Source: Balanoglossus misakiensis (lineage: Eukaryota > Hemichordata). From it: a DNA stretch of 64,000 nt. Where the stretch lies: NCBI GenBank assembly GCA_040954595.2, contig CM082591.2:2790001-2854000 (forward strand). Direction: 5' to 3'. Shown here piece by piece: positions 39,312-53,700 of the stretch. How positions within the stretch are numbered: position 1 is the first letter of the stretch; each line of letters opens with the position of its first letter. Position numbers and translations under genes: made by a program. The notes beneath the pieces were generated by a model. It did no database searches. It saw only the letters and a list, made by a program, of their open reading frames with translations, and was not told the DNA's origin.

Positions 39312-40967
39312 TTGTGATGTATCGATGATCGACCAGATTTCAGTTGTGACTCCAGCCTTCTACCATGTTGATCTGATCTTGGTATTTTGCATGTATTGCT
39401 TTTATGTTCCAGGCGCATGCTAGATCCTTAGTAAGTGATTACTATTAAAGTATATCCAAGGGTACCTACATGGAAAATATGCGTTGTTGAATGTATATGA
39501 TCTACTTGGCTTTAAGGGAGCATTCGCCGCGCAATAAGATTATTTTCATCGTGGCAACTCTGAGGTAATTCTCTCTTAAAATTGAAAGTAAAAAACCACT
39601 CACATACATAAGCTTATACCAAAGGTTTTCAGAACTATTATTTTCTCTAAATCTGTCCGCGAGGTTCATATTACCGGTTGTTACTCAACACTGATGAAAT
39701 CCAAAGCGTTTTGGCCCGGCCTTGATCCGTACTTAGAACACCTGGATCTGTAATATCAACTAAAGTGCGAGACTAAGTTGGTTATCAAGTCCTTGGGCGT
39801 TTTAGAGCAAATCTGTCTGGAAATGGAATACTGCTTCTGGTTATATGCAGTGCCACCCAACGCTAATTAAAAACCACGTCATTTAAAATATGGTATCTTT
39901 TTATTTGGTCCATTGTTTTGGGTCGTATCTCTGGCACAGGTGGAACTTGACTGAAGAGAGAGGTCACAAGTGCACATGTCAATATCTGCATATTACGGTA
40001 GATTCACCGCCTGAGGGCGTGTAATATTATGTATATGAACGGATGCACAGAATACGCGCCGTAGTCAACACAAATGTAAATGTTTTGCTTTCAGGAAGAA
40101 AAACTATTTTAATTTTCATATTTGAAACGGGAAACGTTGCTGTGCCAACGGTTATTGGCCACTTATGAAACCCAGAAACGACTCTCGTCTGTTTATCCCA
40201 GAATACATAGCTTCTTGTGCACGCGTATAAGACGTGCTCAGTACGTTCCGGTTGACAAATGGAAGACCTCGTGTGCATGTCGAGTTTGGCGTCAACATGT
40301 CGTACGGCGGCATTTGCCAGACTACGGCGTTTACATCTCTGCGGTAGGAAGAAGGTAAGGTTAATTGTCGTGTGTGTGATCATTACGTGTTATTTGTGTG
40401 TGTGCGACAAGGGACTGCGTCTACAATATTCTCTCAAGACCTGCCTGTGGTATTGTACATTGCGTTGCCCATGCTGGGCTTGATGTCGCAATCGGATTCT
40501 GAGGTGACGCGCGCGCGGTCACCATGCGAACGTCATCGGATACAATGTCTCCTTAGTTTAGCGCATGCGTTAGAAAACTTATGGGCCAATTAAGTTCAGA
40601 TCTTTTGTTTGTTTTTAGCCAAGTGTCGTCGAGGCGGGAATCGACCCTACGACACGTGTATTCTATAAATCACGTTTGTTTTTCATTCAGACGGCCGATA
40701 AAATAATTCTAGTCCTAATACTGCAAGCATAAATGGATGAAGCATAGAACATATATGCTCCGACAGTAATGGACCGACAGCCCTGATGAGTGTGGACGTG
40801 CTGCCTGGGTAAGTTATGGCTTTTTCTGGATGGTCATCAAAAACTCGTACACATTGTCTTGTGGCATGAAATCGCTCACTACGGAAGGGCTAGTCACAGT
40901 GTATATATTTTGGAAAAATGCACCAAGAACGACAAGACAGAGGTCAGAAAGTAAATCAGAGTTGTGA
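39312..40967. other. Intergenic region between the multidomain lectin start and the GH9 3' end
   Basis: It should contain the - strand lectin promoter. A + strand ATG at 40259 opens a 32-codon frame ending at a good donor (AAGAAG|GTAAGG), but no continuation could be found, so no gene is called. Confidence 0.4.
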
Positions 40968-40973
40968 TTTATT
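40968..40973 (-). terminator. Possible polyadenylation signal of the GH9 gene
   Basis: TTTATT on the + strand (AATAAA on the - strand), about 790 bp beyond the GH9 stop codon. Confidence 0.45.
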
Positions 40974-41259
40974 TACAACATAAGAGTGGCTAAAAAATCG
41001 TGAAATCAAACATTTACATTAATTTTGAATTTTCCAATTAAAAAAATAAAAATCTTCGTGGAAATATGAACGTGTACAATCACATATAAATCGACATTTT
41101 TTTACAATGCATTTTGAAAAGTCTGAATATAAGTATAAGGCCTTCGGCAAACGTGTATATATAATGTAAATAGTATTTGTCTTTCATTTGATGTGTAAAT
41201 GCGGAAAAGGGCATGCTATAATTTCCAACAATTTGTCTCTCGCATCTCACAACGTAACT

Positions 41260-41287
41260 GTCCGTCCGTCCGTCCGTCTGTCTGTCT
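41260..41287. repeat. (GTCC/GTCT)n microsatellite
   Basis: Short tandem CCGT/CTGT tract in the presumed GH9 3' UTR. Confidence 0.85.
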
Positions 41288-41758
41288 CTAATTAAAGAAT
41301 AATTTACCCACGAAAAGAAAGGTGATTCACAACGAGTTGTTTTCGTATTGGGGAACATGAAATGCATAGAATCGTATTTAGACAAGGTACTCTTCCACCA
41401 TGTTGATATGAATTGTGTCTCGCGCTTGTTGACCCTTTTTTTCTGCCAGCCTGCGAGCGAGGCATTGCAAAGGCCCCGTCAGGAAATCATAAGAGGTACA
41501 ATGTATCTGCTTGTAGCAACCAACCCCCAAAAGCGTGCCCAGCTGCATAAAATGGCCACTCAGCAGTCCTCACGATCACCGAATGCCATGTGTCACTATG
41601 TCTAGCTTGCGGGGTATAAATTAAACTGGAGTGCATGCATGTATGCGGCAAAAGCATCATCTCAGGCGCACAGTGTGTGTCAGTCGTCAATAGCAGGGTT
41701 GGTTTCGTCACATGATCGCAATTTTGTCATGGATGTTCGCAGACACTGGAGATCTGTT

Positions 41759-44700
41759 TTACGGCAGTTGGCCTTTCAATTCGAGGTGGAACAGACCTAG
41801 AGAACGAAAAGGAAAAACACATTGAGCGTTTTCTAGCAAATCAGATTTTTCACACTATCCATTGTTTAGTCGAAAGTGTGATGTCTAGACGTAGGACGCC
41901 ATGAGGTCTGTCCAACGAGATGCCAAAACGAGTCAGCTCACTTTATTACCATAAGTCAACATAGAGGGCAGTATTACAGATAGTAATGTACAAGGCATTC
42001 ATTGTAACATATATTGCAGAAAGTAGCCAGTCGAATGAACATAGTTTAAAGAATATGCACATGAAGACCGAATATTTATAAACTATGAAATTTTGAACAG
42101 AATCTTACCTGCAATGGCCGACTGGAAGCCCGCGTTATAGTCCAGCGTGACTTCATTCTGGTAATAATCACTGCGTATATCTTGGTAGTTGTCGTTGATA
42201 TCCGGTCCACCTACCATTGCACCGTACAGCACATGCGCATTGGGTTCGTCTGCGCTGTATGTCCCACCCCAAGTACACGGTTCCGGAGGGAGGGGGCAGG
42301 AACTGAAAGCAAGAAAATACTTGAGTGAGAAAAAAAAACGTTGCATCAAAACTCGGCTCGAACGAAAGTGTATAGCCAATAGTTTCTGTGCCAAAACCAA
42401 GGAATCAACTGTCGCGAAAGACATTGATCTGGGCATTATAGTATACCTGCTTCGATGATGTGCTTGAACTGGCGGGTTGTCGCCAAAACCATTGATGAAA
42501 CTCCGCCCTGTCCGGCCAAGGGCGTAATGTACTTGAGATTTTGCGAAGTCACGGTATTCGTCCACGTTTAGGTTGTTTTCCGCAGCTACTAGGGCCAGAA
42601 AGGCCGTCGACACTGGAAAGAACAACAGACATGGGTTAAATTTGACCGGCTTTGAACCAGAGCTGATGAAGTCGGGGGGGGGGGGAGGGGGGCAATTGAA
42701 TACTTAGTCACCACACCACAGCATAGGTCTGATTGTTTTAATAAGCGTTCATGATTTCAAATGATAATGGGTGGACGTTGTGTTTAAGGAACGGTGAATC
42801 TTCCAGCTATGGTAGAAGTTAATGTATTTCACTCTCTTATAGCGTCGATTTTGTACATGTATATGAATATATCAATACCAGTTAGGAATTATTTATGGAA
42901 TCAGTCTGTCAATCCGTCCTTCCGTCTGTCTGTCTAGTTCTGTCAAATTACCTGCGTAGCGCAAGGAGCCCCAGTCGTCTCTGAACACGAGTCCCTTTGG
43001 AGTGTGTGCAACCTTGCCACCCGGCAGCCACTCATCAATGTATTTGGTCACTCGTTTTGAATACTCACTGTCTCCAGTCGCGTTATACAGCAATAGCTGC
43101 AAGGGAGATAGATGAAAGTGTTTGCATTAAATATTGTTGATTCAAAACATAGGGGAGTATATATCTTCCATTGCGATACATATTGACGGTCCTGATGAAT
43201 TGCCGAATGAATAACCAGAGCTCCAGCCATGCAACACTGAAGAAACGTATTGTATCTAACTAAACTACTTCAACCGACTTACGTGAACGCCGGGATCTAC
43301 GATCGACCAGCCAAACGCCCACGCCCGACCATTCGTCATGTGGGGATAAAACTCTTCGGTTTTGTTCAGGTAGATACTTTCGCCGGTTGCTTTGTACAGC
43401 CAGATGGACGCCCATCCGAGCTCGTCGTGATAATTAGACCCCCTGTGAAGTATATGAAAACGTATAGTTGTGGTGCCATTCTTTGTACTTGTTAAATTGT
43501 GAGTGACACACAGATTGTGGAATTGTTGTTTGTGGACGAAACTTTCCCAAGTATTTCTGTCTGTGTGTGTGTGTCTGTCTGTCTCTTCAGTTCGTTTCTC
43601 ACAATGAACTGAGCGACGTGTCACGTACAGCGCCCTCGTGGCCAAAGCGCTGAAACTGTTATAACCAGTCTGCGCAGTCTCTACTGATCATATTTATAAC
43701 TGCTGTACGCCACCACTGGCAGTATTTCGAAATTCCCTGGCAAGCATGATTCAGATACTAGTACTTACGAAGTATATATTCCCTTGCCTTCTGGAAGACA
43801 TTCCCTGTAGTACCCTCGGTAGTTGTCGGCAAATTCGAACAATATCTTGGATTCATTGAGCAACAGTTCGGCATACTCAGGATCTGAGGGGATAAAAATG
43901 GCGATGTTCAAAGGAAAATAAAGATACACATTTTCGGTTGTTTCGCACACATGCGCGTTACGACCTAGAGCATTTTCACGGACATTGGGGAACACGTTGA
44001 GGAAATTTAATGGAACTTACCGTAGTCGCGGAATATTATGTGAGCGGCCGCCAAAGCTGCCGACGCGTCACCAGCCAAATCGCATCCGGGAACCGTGGTA
44101 TTAATTTGGTAGGCTGGTCTGGGCATATCCATGTCTTCAGGTCTTCCCCAGTAATTGTGATCGAGGTCTTTATCGGCAACCTTGGAGGAGAAGAAAACAA
44201 GATGAGTTCTGTTTATTGATGGTGGTCGTGGTGATGGTGATCATGGATGATGATGATGATGATGACAATAAGTTTATTAATTTACTGAACGAGCAGTAAA
44301 TATTTGACACATACCTGCGCGTATAGTTCGTACTGGCTCGTGTGGGATTTCAATATGAAATCAGTTCCCCATTTTATGCAGTCAAGCATGTACTCAACTT
44401 CCTCAGCTGTTTCATAGGAGTCGCGGAATTCCAGAAAACCCCAGCTTAGCACTCCCATACTCCAGGCCATCGGGAAGAGGGACTTGATGTGGTCACCCGC
44501 TGTAATGAGGAAAAATCGACATCAAATGCCAGAATTCAAACGCCTGGCATAGATTAGTACACATGAGCACGAGTACTACGGCACTAGTGATGACGTCACC
44601 CACTTACCGTCGTAATAGCCGCCCGTCAGGTCCTCCCCGTTTCGCCCCGAGTCGTTCATCGCCGAATCGTTGCGATAATAGATGCGATTGGTCGCCGGTA

Positions 44701-47700
44701 GCTCGCCAGACCGCTGGGCTTCATAGAACAACAGCGACTTGTGAATGATTTCAGTGTAGTTGAAACTGTCAGGGTAGTTGTCATCTGATGAAGCAACACA
44801 AACAAAACAGTGTAAACAAGTAATGACTAGAACACTTAAATATTATTTTTGCTTCAAACTTGTTTCTTTCCCTCACTATCTCCTGCATTCAAGTATATGG
44901 ATTCACTAACGCGCCATATATATATATTTTTTCTAATGCCCAACTTTCATCTCTTGCAGCCTAGCGCCATCACTGGCTCATTCTGGTTTAAAGGGCAACC
45001 AGGCGGCTATTGATAATGGGAGGAGATTGGTAAGTAACAAACTCTTATAAGATTGGTGAAATAAAACGAATGATAAAATGGGAGTTATAACTGACTGATG
45101 ACAGTGATTTTTTTTCTAATTCCCAACTTTCCTTTCTTGCAGCCTGGCACCCCAACTGGCTCATCCTGGCCACCGATTAGTCCAGCAAAGGGCGACCAGG
45201 TGGCTATTGACAATGGAAGGTGATTGGTAAGTTATTACAAACTGTGTTAAGATTTGCGAAATAAAAAAATATGATAACATGAGAGTTATAATAACTGATT
45301 GATCATGACAGCGAAATGTATATCGTTTGCTTTCCAGTGAAACCAAGCGCCTAAAGCGGGCTTCGAGAACCGATTGAGTACCCGGATGCAATAACAGGTG
45401 CTGACGTCACGTTGGAACAGGTATGTGGTCGTATTACCGTCTAAGAAATTATTGTGTAATCACTCCTATGTGTGATAATTATGCGTAACTACAGAATCAA
45501 TGCACATCAGAAATTTAAATTCGGTTCGCAAAGGCCCACCCTTCAGAAATCACTTCACACTACAGACAATATAAGAGTCTAAGAGTGAAATATCGTCGGG
45601 TGTTAAAACTGTTTCACTATCCCAGGTTGTAGGCAAGATGTTACGGTCGCCAATTTCAAAAGGGCTACGTCACGAATCACATTGCTAGAATGTGACGTCT
45701 ATGCACCTGTAGAACCCTGGTAGAGGGAGATGGAATCATTGGGAAATCATACATTGACAAATTTTAACGTGGATCGCGAAATACGGTAACTAAACATCGC
45801 TGAGTGAATGAAGCGCGCTTTAATTTTGTCACATCATTACATTGATTTATCGACCAAAGCCAACCCTTATTGTACAGCTAATAGTTACTACATGTAATAT
45901 TGATCGAGTTATTTTATTTTCATTCAAGTCGATTCTGGCCCTCTGGGTTATGGATGATACGTGATTCATTCAATAGATGGTGGTTTATCAAACAAACCAT
46001 TCCCTTTTAAATGGTCACGTTTTCCCAATTAACGCAATTGTTACAAGCAGCATGACATTTCACTCTTAAAAGTTTCTGGGGGGTTTTAGTGCAGGGAAAT
46101 TGTCTGCAGTGAGTGCTTTCATGGAGGGCTAGCCATTGGCAACAACTCGTATGTAAAAATCAGATTCAAGTTGTTTTCGTCTCGGTGCTTCGCTAGTTTT
46201 GAATTCGTTGGCACTAGAGTTTCTCGAATGTCCCGTTTGACAATCCCACCTGATCGTGCGGACCACGCAAAAAAATCTTCGATGCATGGGAATCAACCGC
46301 CATTACAAACAGACGCTGAGTACTTCGACCCCAGGAATTGCGGAGTTGCCAAGAGCAATAACATATCAACGCCAATTAAAGTTTTACTGAGCCAGTGCGA
46401 CTTTGCTGCGTTCCAATTGGGCGTGTAAGTAGTTCCACCAATAGCTTAACAATGGCAGTCGGTGTTTGCCATCGGATAGATTTATCAGTATCTTAATTAA
46501 ACCACAAACTTGCACAGCACTTAATGATTCGCAACAAACTAACACACCTGTTCCAATAGAGAACTCAATTGCCGTTGACGTCAGAAGTTCATTTAATTTT
46601 CTTGTAGTTAGTTCTTTGAAATTTAGCACCCTTCCTTTGTTTGTCTACATTCCCCCACTATGTGGTTTATCATTGTATCTGTCCAAACATTGTTGGGTAC
46701 GGGTTTGTTCTGTCCAAACATATATGTTTGCTGCGAGTTTGCGGTTAACTACAATGCGGATGGAGGATCTTGCCCAATCCTCAGTATTTCACTTTTGCCT
46801 CACGATGGAAAGGTCCTCTATTGTCGCATTATGTCGATATACTTAAATGAGAATTGCAGCTGTGTATATTAAGAGGTCTGCAACTTACCGCCCCCTGATA
46901 GGACCACAGCCAATGTCACGGCAACAGCAACCAGAGCGCAGCCTCCCGCAACGGCCCCCGCGATGGCCACCAGTTTTGCATTGGCTGCCAGCCATGTTGT
47001 CTTTGTTGCCGCTGAGGTCGCGGTGCCGGCCGCATTTGCTGCTCCGTTCTGCAATCAAACATTCCCATAGTGAATGTTAGAGATTGTATTGGATGGCGAG
47101 TGATGGGGAAAAAAAAACGCAGAGTGAATGAGACAGCAAGATTGTCTCGAATGTGAAATTCAAAATGTCGCATGTTAGAAAAGCGATGGTCGATGGCTAA
47201 TTCGGTTTATTTCTGTAACTAGGGACCTTCACGCGAGAAACGACACCATATCATAGGCATACAATAACGTTCCCACAGTTTTCATTAGTTGGTCTGGGAG
47301 AAATACCGTCGTATATTTCTTAGAATATATGGCAAGTATGTCGTGAATTTAGTCAAAATAGTTTCTCTCCACATCATAGACATGCAACCATAGCACTTAG
47401 TGATATTTTTTCACTCCAACCGTCGTTGTTGGCCAATAGCGGACTGTCAAACGATATGACGTCAGCTGAAACTATATGGTGTCGTGCGTTATTGTCAGGA
47501 CTGTCAGTAACCCTTGGCTTCGTGTTTATTATGTTTGCCATGGTAGGGGTTATCGATGACCAAATGGCATGTCTCTTGCGATTGTATTTTTGTAATGAGG
47601 TTTGAGATTGCTCTGAACCTTCACAAAGACAGGATTACGTGACACAATCCACAGAAAACTTGGCACCAAAAGTTATTAAACTATCGAGTGTATGGCAAAC

Positions 47701-50700
47701 AGGGCAACTTAATGAAATCACACACTGTAGGCAAAAATCAATCATTGCGAATTAAACTTTCAGTCGATCCTGCCAATTTGTATTGAATTCGTCGCCACCT
47801 TGTCGAGAGAGGTATTTACGGCGTGTTTGTACTTTGGCAGAATTTAAACATCCTTCGGTTGTAAGCGTCCATAATAGGGGGAGTTTAGCAGTCTCGGTTA
47901 CGGCGACTCGGGGTGATAAAACACAAACACCTTGGAAAGAAATTGAGGCAAACAGGGCCATAGGCAAGATCAAGTGGTATATAAAATGGCTGAGAGTCAA
48001 ATAAAAGAATAATCGCTGGTTTTAAGTCAACAATGCAGGGTTCCAACGTGCCAGGGTTCGTGCATGGTGTTGCCAGTCGAGGCTGTCACATCTGTGCAGG
48101 AACCAAAAGACGGGTGATTATTTCAGAAGTGGGGGGAGATTGTTTCCATCAATCACCCGTGACTAAAATGCCATTGGGCATATTTGATATCTCATCAGCT
48201 ACTCGCATGAAAAGAATGACTCCCATAGTTGTAGATATTAACCATTTGCACGATATTGTAATGGCAAAGTTTCGTTTGCATGCATGTGATTTCAAACCAA
48301 ATCCCCACCATTAGCACATACTTCCCCACCCAACCTTCCCTCCTTCCACCCGCAACCCCACTTTGCCAGTATCAGGAAGAAAGCCCTTGGCTGGATATTT
48401 TCAGCCCAGCAGGGATAGGGGAATCTAACTGCCAGGGATAACTGTTCCATCCTAAATCCACCCGTCCGACCACTCATCCATCCACGCATCACGATCCATC
48501 CATCCATCCACTCGCCCAACCACCCACCCACCCACCCTCCGTACAAAAAGATGCGTCTCTGTTTCATACTTTTGTACTTATTTTCCTCTAATGGCTTTCC
48601 AATTGACCGATTCATTTCTGTATCGCGGTCACTCACCACCACAATACTAACAACTCCAGGGTTCTGTAAGCTTAGCCCATTGACCTTGAAATCGAGTGGA
48701 CTGAAGAGTGTAAAATAACGCTAATACCCGTGGAAGAAATCTGCCTGATTGAGTAAACTCCACCTGAAACCTGTATCACCCACAAAAGAGACAATGCCCA
48801 CCAATTCTTCCAATTTCAAACTTCAGGTGGGACGTACTTAGCGTCATGGCAACGGCCAAAACATAAGTAAAGCATACCAAACTATCACTGTAGGTTAAGG
48901 CCCGGGCTTTAGAAAAGAAATAAGCACCTGTGTAAAACATGGATGAAATTTTAAATCGCTGAAGGATTGTCATTTGGGGGTTTCCGCTGTGAATGTCGAC
49001 TATAGGGATCAGATACAATGAAAGCGTTGGTGAAATGGCGAAGGGATTGACACAATTTCGTCAATGCGGATTGCAAAAGTATAGAATGAAGGGGGTACAC
49101 CCGAGCGCTGTTCTCCCAGGCTGGGACTAAGAAAGAGACGGATCTTAATCCCCACTTAGTGGACCCACTTAATCTGTTTTTATAAAGTGTCTGTGTATGG
49201 CCCTGTCTGAATGGATGAATTCTTAGGATAGGTAGAGTCGTATGTCTGTATTGCAATCGCTATGACTATGTGGAACGTACTTTAGTACATTCCCACTGGC
49301 GAAGATTTAATTTGCTGTAAGTTTGTTTACCTCTCCTTGCGTAATGTTGTTTCTAGTTTTTTTGTCATGGCACTTAATTTCGTATCCGTTACGATACAGT
49401 GGACAATATGAAAGGGAATTCTGAGATGACCTTGTTAAGGCCCTTTCTTTGAAGACACGTTTCGCCACCTTTCTTTAAAGGCCCGATTGGCCACGTTCCC
49501 TAACCAAGCTTGCGACTGAGGCGGAGTTTCCTCTGATTGGCCCAGGAGTGTTCAAGGGGGCTCCTCGTCACAATTTACGAATCTTTCCCAAAATTAGACG
49601 TATTAACTTCTCCGAAACTGAAATATTCGGCGACGAAACGGCGCGACACTACCGCACCGGCGCCATCATATTCGTGGCTGCTCCACAAATCATAATTTTA
49701 TGTGTGGTCGTCTGTTCGTCGGAGAGAGTGCACGTGCAAAATGTACCTTTGTAATACTGCAAGGGAGTATACCATGTGCAGTAACGATTGATGAGCAATA
49801 TAGAGTTAATCTTGACAACAAATTAAACAACCCATACACGCATAATAGTATCTTTTTTATATTAATCATGCCGCAGGGTACTCGTGATGATCAGAGTTTG
49901 GAATAAATGCCTTCACACTAATCAACAGGTGAAAAACTGTGTCATTTATTCTCTGGTAATTACACCGCCGGGGTCGAAGTGTCAATGAGTCTTTGTCAAG
50001 AGTGTGAGATTTACGAGATCCATTATACCGTGGTGTACCGGACAATCTTGATGCGGCAGGTTTTGGTGCACGACTGTGGCACCTGGGAAAATTGGCCTCG
50101 CGGAATGATTTTGACGACCAGTCGTGCGTCACACCTTTAGCAAAAGCCCTCGCTTGATATTTCAAGGCTAATAATGGCGGTCTCCCGTAGCGTAGCCTTC
50201 CAGGACACTCCGTTTATTGAAATATTGGCCAGGGCTCCGTCCTACCTCTGTGGTAGTTCCATGGTCCTACATATTCTGTATATATCGGAAGGAACCGTTT
50301 CCGTTTATTGTGTGCGAGAGTTTAGTCGGCGGGTCTAAAGCTTCTCATAATACAATCTCGTTGTAGCAACGTTAATGATATTGATCGGGATATCATGCAT
50401 ACTCGCCTTTTCAATGCGCCAGAAAGGTTATACCTGCATCGACTTCAGAACCAGGTATAATCGCTACTTTGCCACAAAAGATGTATGTCATGCGAGACAA
50501 CAGCGCCCCCGTTTGCTCGCGTGCTATCATTCAAGTGTGCGTACGTACATTTGCAAAAAGCAATGAGGCTGGCCTGGATCCAGCTCGTCGATCGACGTTT
50601 CGCATTGGCTAGACGAGACAAGTACAAGGGCCATTCAATATATGATAGATTTTCGAAGCGACCTACAACCAAGTTCGACCTTGCAGGCTTATCACCAAGT

Positions 50701-53700
50701 TGGCGAGAATTGGTACAGGCATTTTCTTTCCGTATCAGATTTTGATCAAAGTCGCGCATACACAAACGCGATAACAATACAATAAATTCTAACACCGACG
50801 GGGATCCCCGTGTGGTGCTGTTAGAGAAAGCGTTGCTGATTGGCTTATAAATACAGACTATTGCCATTTCTGATTCTTTCACTGGCCAGAATATGACGAT
50901 ACATCCTACCCATAACGGATCATGTCCCCCGCGTTTATAAATGTGGTCGGCGCAGTCAAACGATCGACTACAAATTGCGCCCATTTGCCGCCACCTTCGG
51001 GGTTAGATAAACACTCTACCCCGGCCTATAATTGAAAAATCGATGCCTCTAAAATTAATAGCACGCAAATGGTGTATTTATGGCCGAAACCCATGTGTGC
51101 GACACAAAAACCAGAACTAAGAACAAAGAAGTCGTGAAAACTTAAGAGAAAATAAGCCTGGGAGTGTTCTAACATTATTTGCTGTTAAGAAACTTAATTG
51201 CGGACAATGATTTTCGTCGTAGGTTTTGGCAATGGCTACTTCGGACCGGGTTCTCCGTTTCCCAACACAAATCATAATATATTCGGACGTTCATATTATT
51301 ATCAGTTTCTTGAAAACATTTTCAGGTAACTTCCAACGCCCACGCTTCGTTCTCCTTTCGCATACAATACCTTTGTTTTGAAAAAAGTCCAATATAACAA
51401 CAGCGTTGTGTAAACGTAGCTACAGCATATACCTGATGCGATAACGTGAGGATGTTATCAGTCGTATTATTTGGAGTGATTTGCAAACTATGTTATCAAA
51501 ACATCATTACCAGTTCACGGTGCTGATAGTGTCAATTCACGGCTAATGCCGACAAACACTGGCTCAAGTGCGTCGTTCTCGTCTGTGCCATTTTACGAGC
51601 GGAACCGGTGATACAGAAAGAAACGGACGGAGTTCTAGTTGGGGGGGGGTGAGATGTGATAGCGATATGCGCGAATATAGGACATGGTCAGTTGGTCAAT
51701 ACGTGCGGCCAAAGAGATGGCGAGACGCTCGTGTACGCGGTGTCCAGTACTGACCACAAAAGCCACTCAATATTTCTACCAAATCTGCATCAGGGTATCA
51801 CTATATCATTTGGACACACATTCAACACAAAGTGCTTGAAAAGACCACATAAATCGCAGACAGAAGTCGAAAGACTTAATCCCTCCTAATCTCGACGTAT
51901 AAATCAAACCATAGCAGCAAAACAGGCACGATTGTCTACGTTTACCGGTAAATGGCGAGAGTGCCCGGCTATGACTGCGGTACCAAAGCAGGGTTCACTC
52001 ACTAATAGGGCTAGCTTACTATTGCAAGAGTAGAGAATATAATGTACTTGTACTCTAATGTTATGGGACGAGGATGTACTGAGCAAAATTGCAATACATG
52101 TATGCCGAGATATCACACGCTGATGATCGAACGATCGAAGCAGACAGATAAAAAAATACGGGTCGGTAACCCTACGAGATACGAAGCGGCGGTTTCCATG
52201 ACGAGAAATAACATAACACGGACAAGAGCTCAAAATACACACAGCGAAATTGTTACATAAAGTATTACGTAATCGTAAGTGCTTCTGAAAGGGGCGCCTC
52301 CGAGACCCACTTTCCCTGAATGCTCGAATAATCTACACTGACAAGACGCATAGGCCACAGATTTGGAGATGGTCCCAACGATTAATGAAATCGATAATTG
52401 CCGATTCAAGCGTTGGCTAATTCAGCTGTTAAAGACTGACCGTCGATAATGAGCGGAGAACGCCATTTTGTCGTGCGTTCGCTTTCTTTAGTCCCATTGT
52501 TGTCCCCACATTAAAAATGATTAAACCAATAGTTTACTTTAGAAAGCTTCATAGCGCACAGACCCCCTGCTGATTGTGGTTCTATTGCTTGAAATAATAC
52601 AATCGATTAGTTAATAGCTCTGTAGATAAATAGACGATGGTATGAATGAGTTTTGACTCCCATTTCATCCTGGCTTATTTGAATACCAACCGTTTTACCC
52701 CCTTTTGGGATAAGCGCTAATCTCGTGTGGGCGTATTGGCCAGTCGAGGAGTTCATCTACTCGTTTGTCTTGACAGCGAATAACGTTCTTATTTGTTTTG
52801 ATTACACTGGAGTAGAACAAAACAAATACGTGGTCGCACTTCAACTTCAAGAAGTAATCACAGGCTACGGAAATAGCGATGCTAATCCGTCTGTTGGCCA
52901 TGCAACGGTCCAAGAGTGTACCGTCAACCCGGCCAATTTTACGCGAACGCGCCTCTCTCAACCCATGACTGACGCGTGACCGGACGCAGCGTGGTTTTCA
53001 CCGCGGATGCTTCGAATTCGCCGGGCTGAACACATCGCCATGGACACTCTTTGTACAGTGCATGCCTTAGATTTTCTGGCATGACAAACCAAGACAGTTT
53101 AATTCAGCTTCAGTCACGTTTGTTTTCTGCACGACCCCTCAGGGCTGCGGCACAGATCATTCTTTTACGCTCATAGCACATGTTGTCTTTTCATTCCCTT
53201 TTAAGAGCAGATACTCGGATCAGTAAACCACTAGTATTTGGCGAGATTATTTCACGACAGTCGTTGCACGCACTAAATATAACCTAACAGTGTCAGATAC
53301 AGTCAAATACGCCATAAAATCGATAACTTTAAAACTTGACTTCTCTGGACCTTTAGCAAACGAACTGCCAACTATCGTGACCGGCATACCAGATTCGTGT
53401 CAACGTCTGCATACCGACACCCCAGTCTTGGAATTTCCGCGCATTCGAATCGATTGATACATTGCGGATATTAAATGAATTTTGATTTCAATTCGGTTTC
53501 TGGAGCGCATTCAATATATTGTGTCACCGTTTCCTAATTGTGCGGTTTCAAGGCGATGGTAACACCGGGAACGATAAAAAATTCATTTAATTATTGTGTC
53601 GCTCTCTTCCGCGACCAATAATGTCGGACACGATGTCGCTTTCATTTCGATCAACTATTAATAAGATTTCAATTTCCGCACAAATTCGAACATTCGTCGT

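Noticed and set aside
46171-46428. 85-residue + strand frame ending near a GTAAGT
   Set aside because: Composition looks random, and no matching acceptor exon could be linked.
49866-50165. 99-residue - strand frame
   Set aside because: No supporting motif or splice site.
50445-50984. 180-residue - strand frame in GH9 intron 1
   Set aside because: No domain, no splice context and no repeat explanation; likely chance in a 6.8-kb intron.
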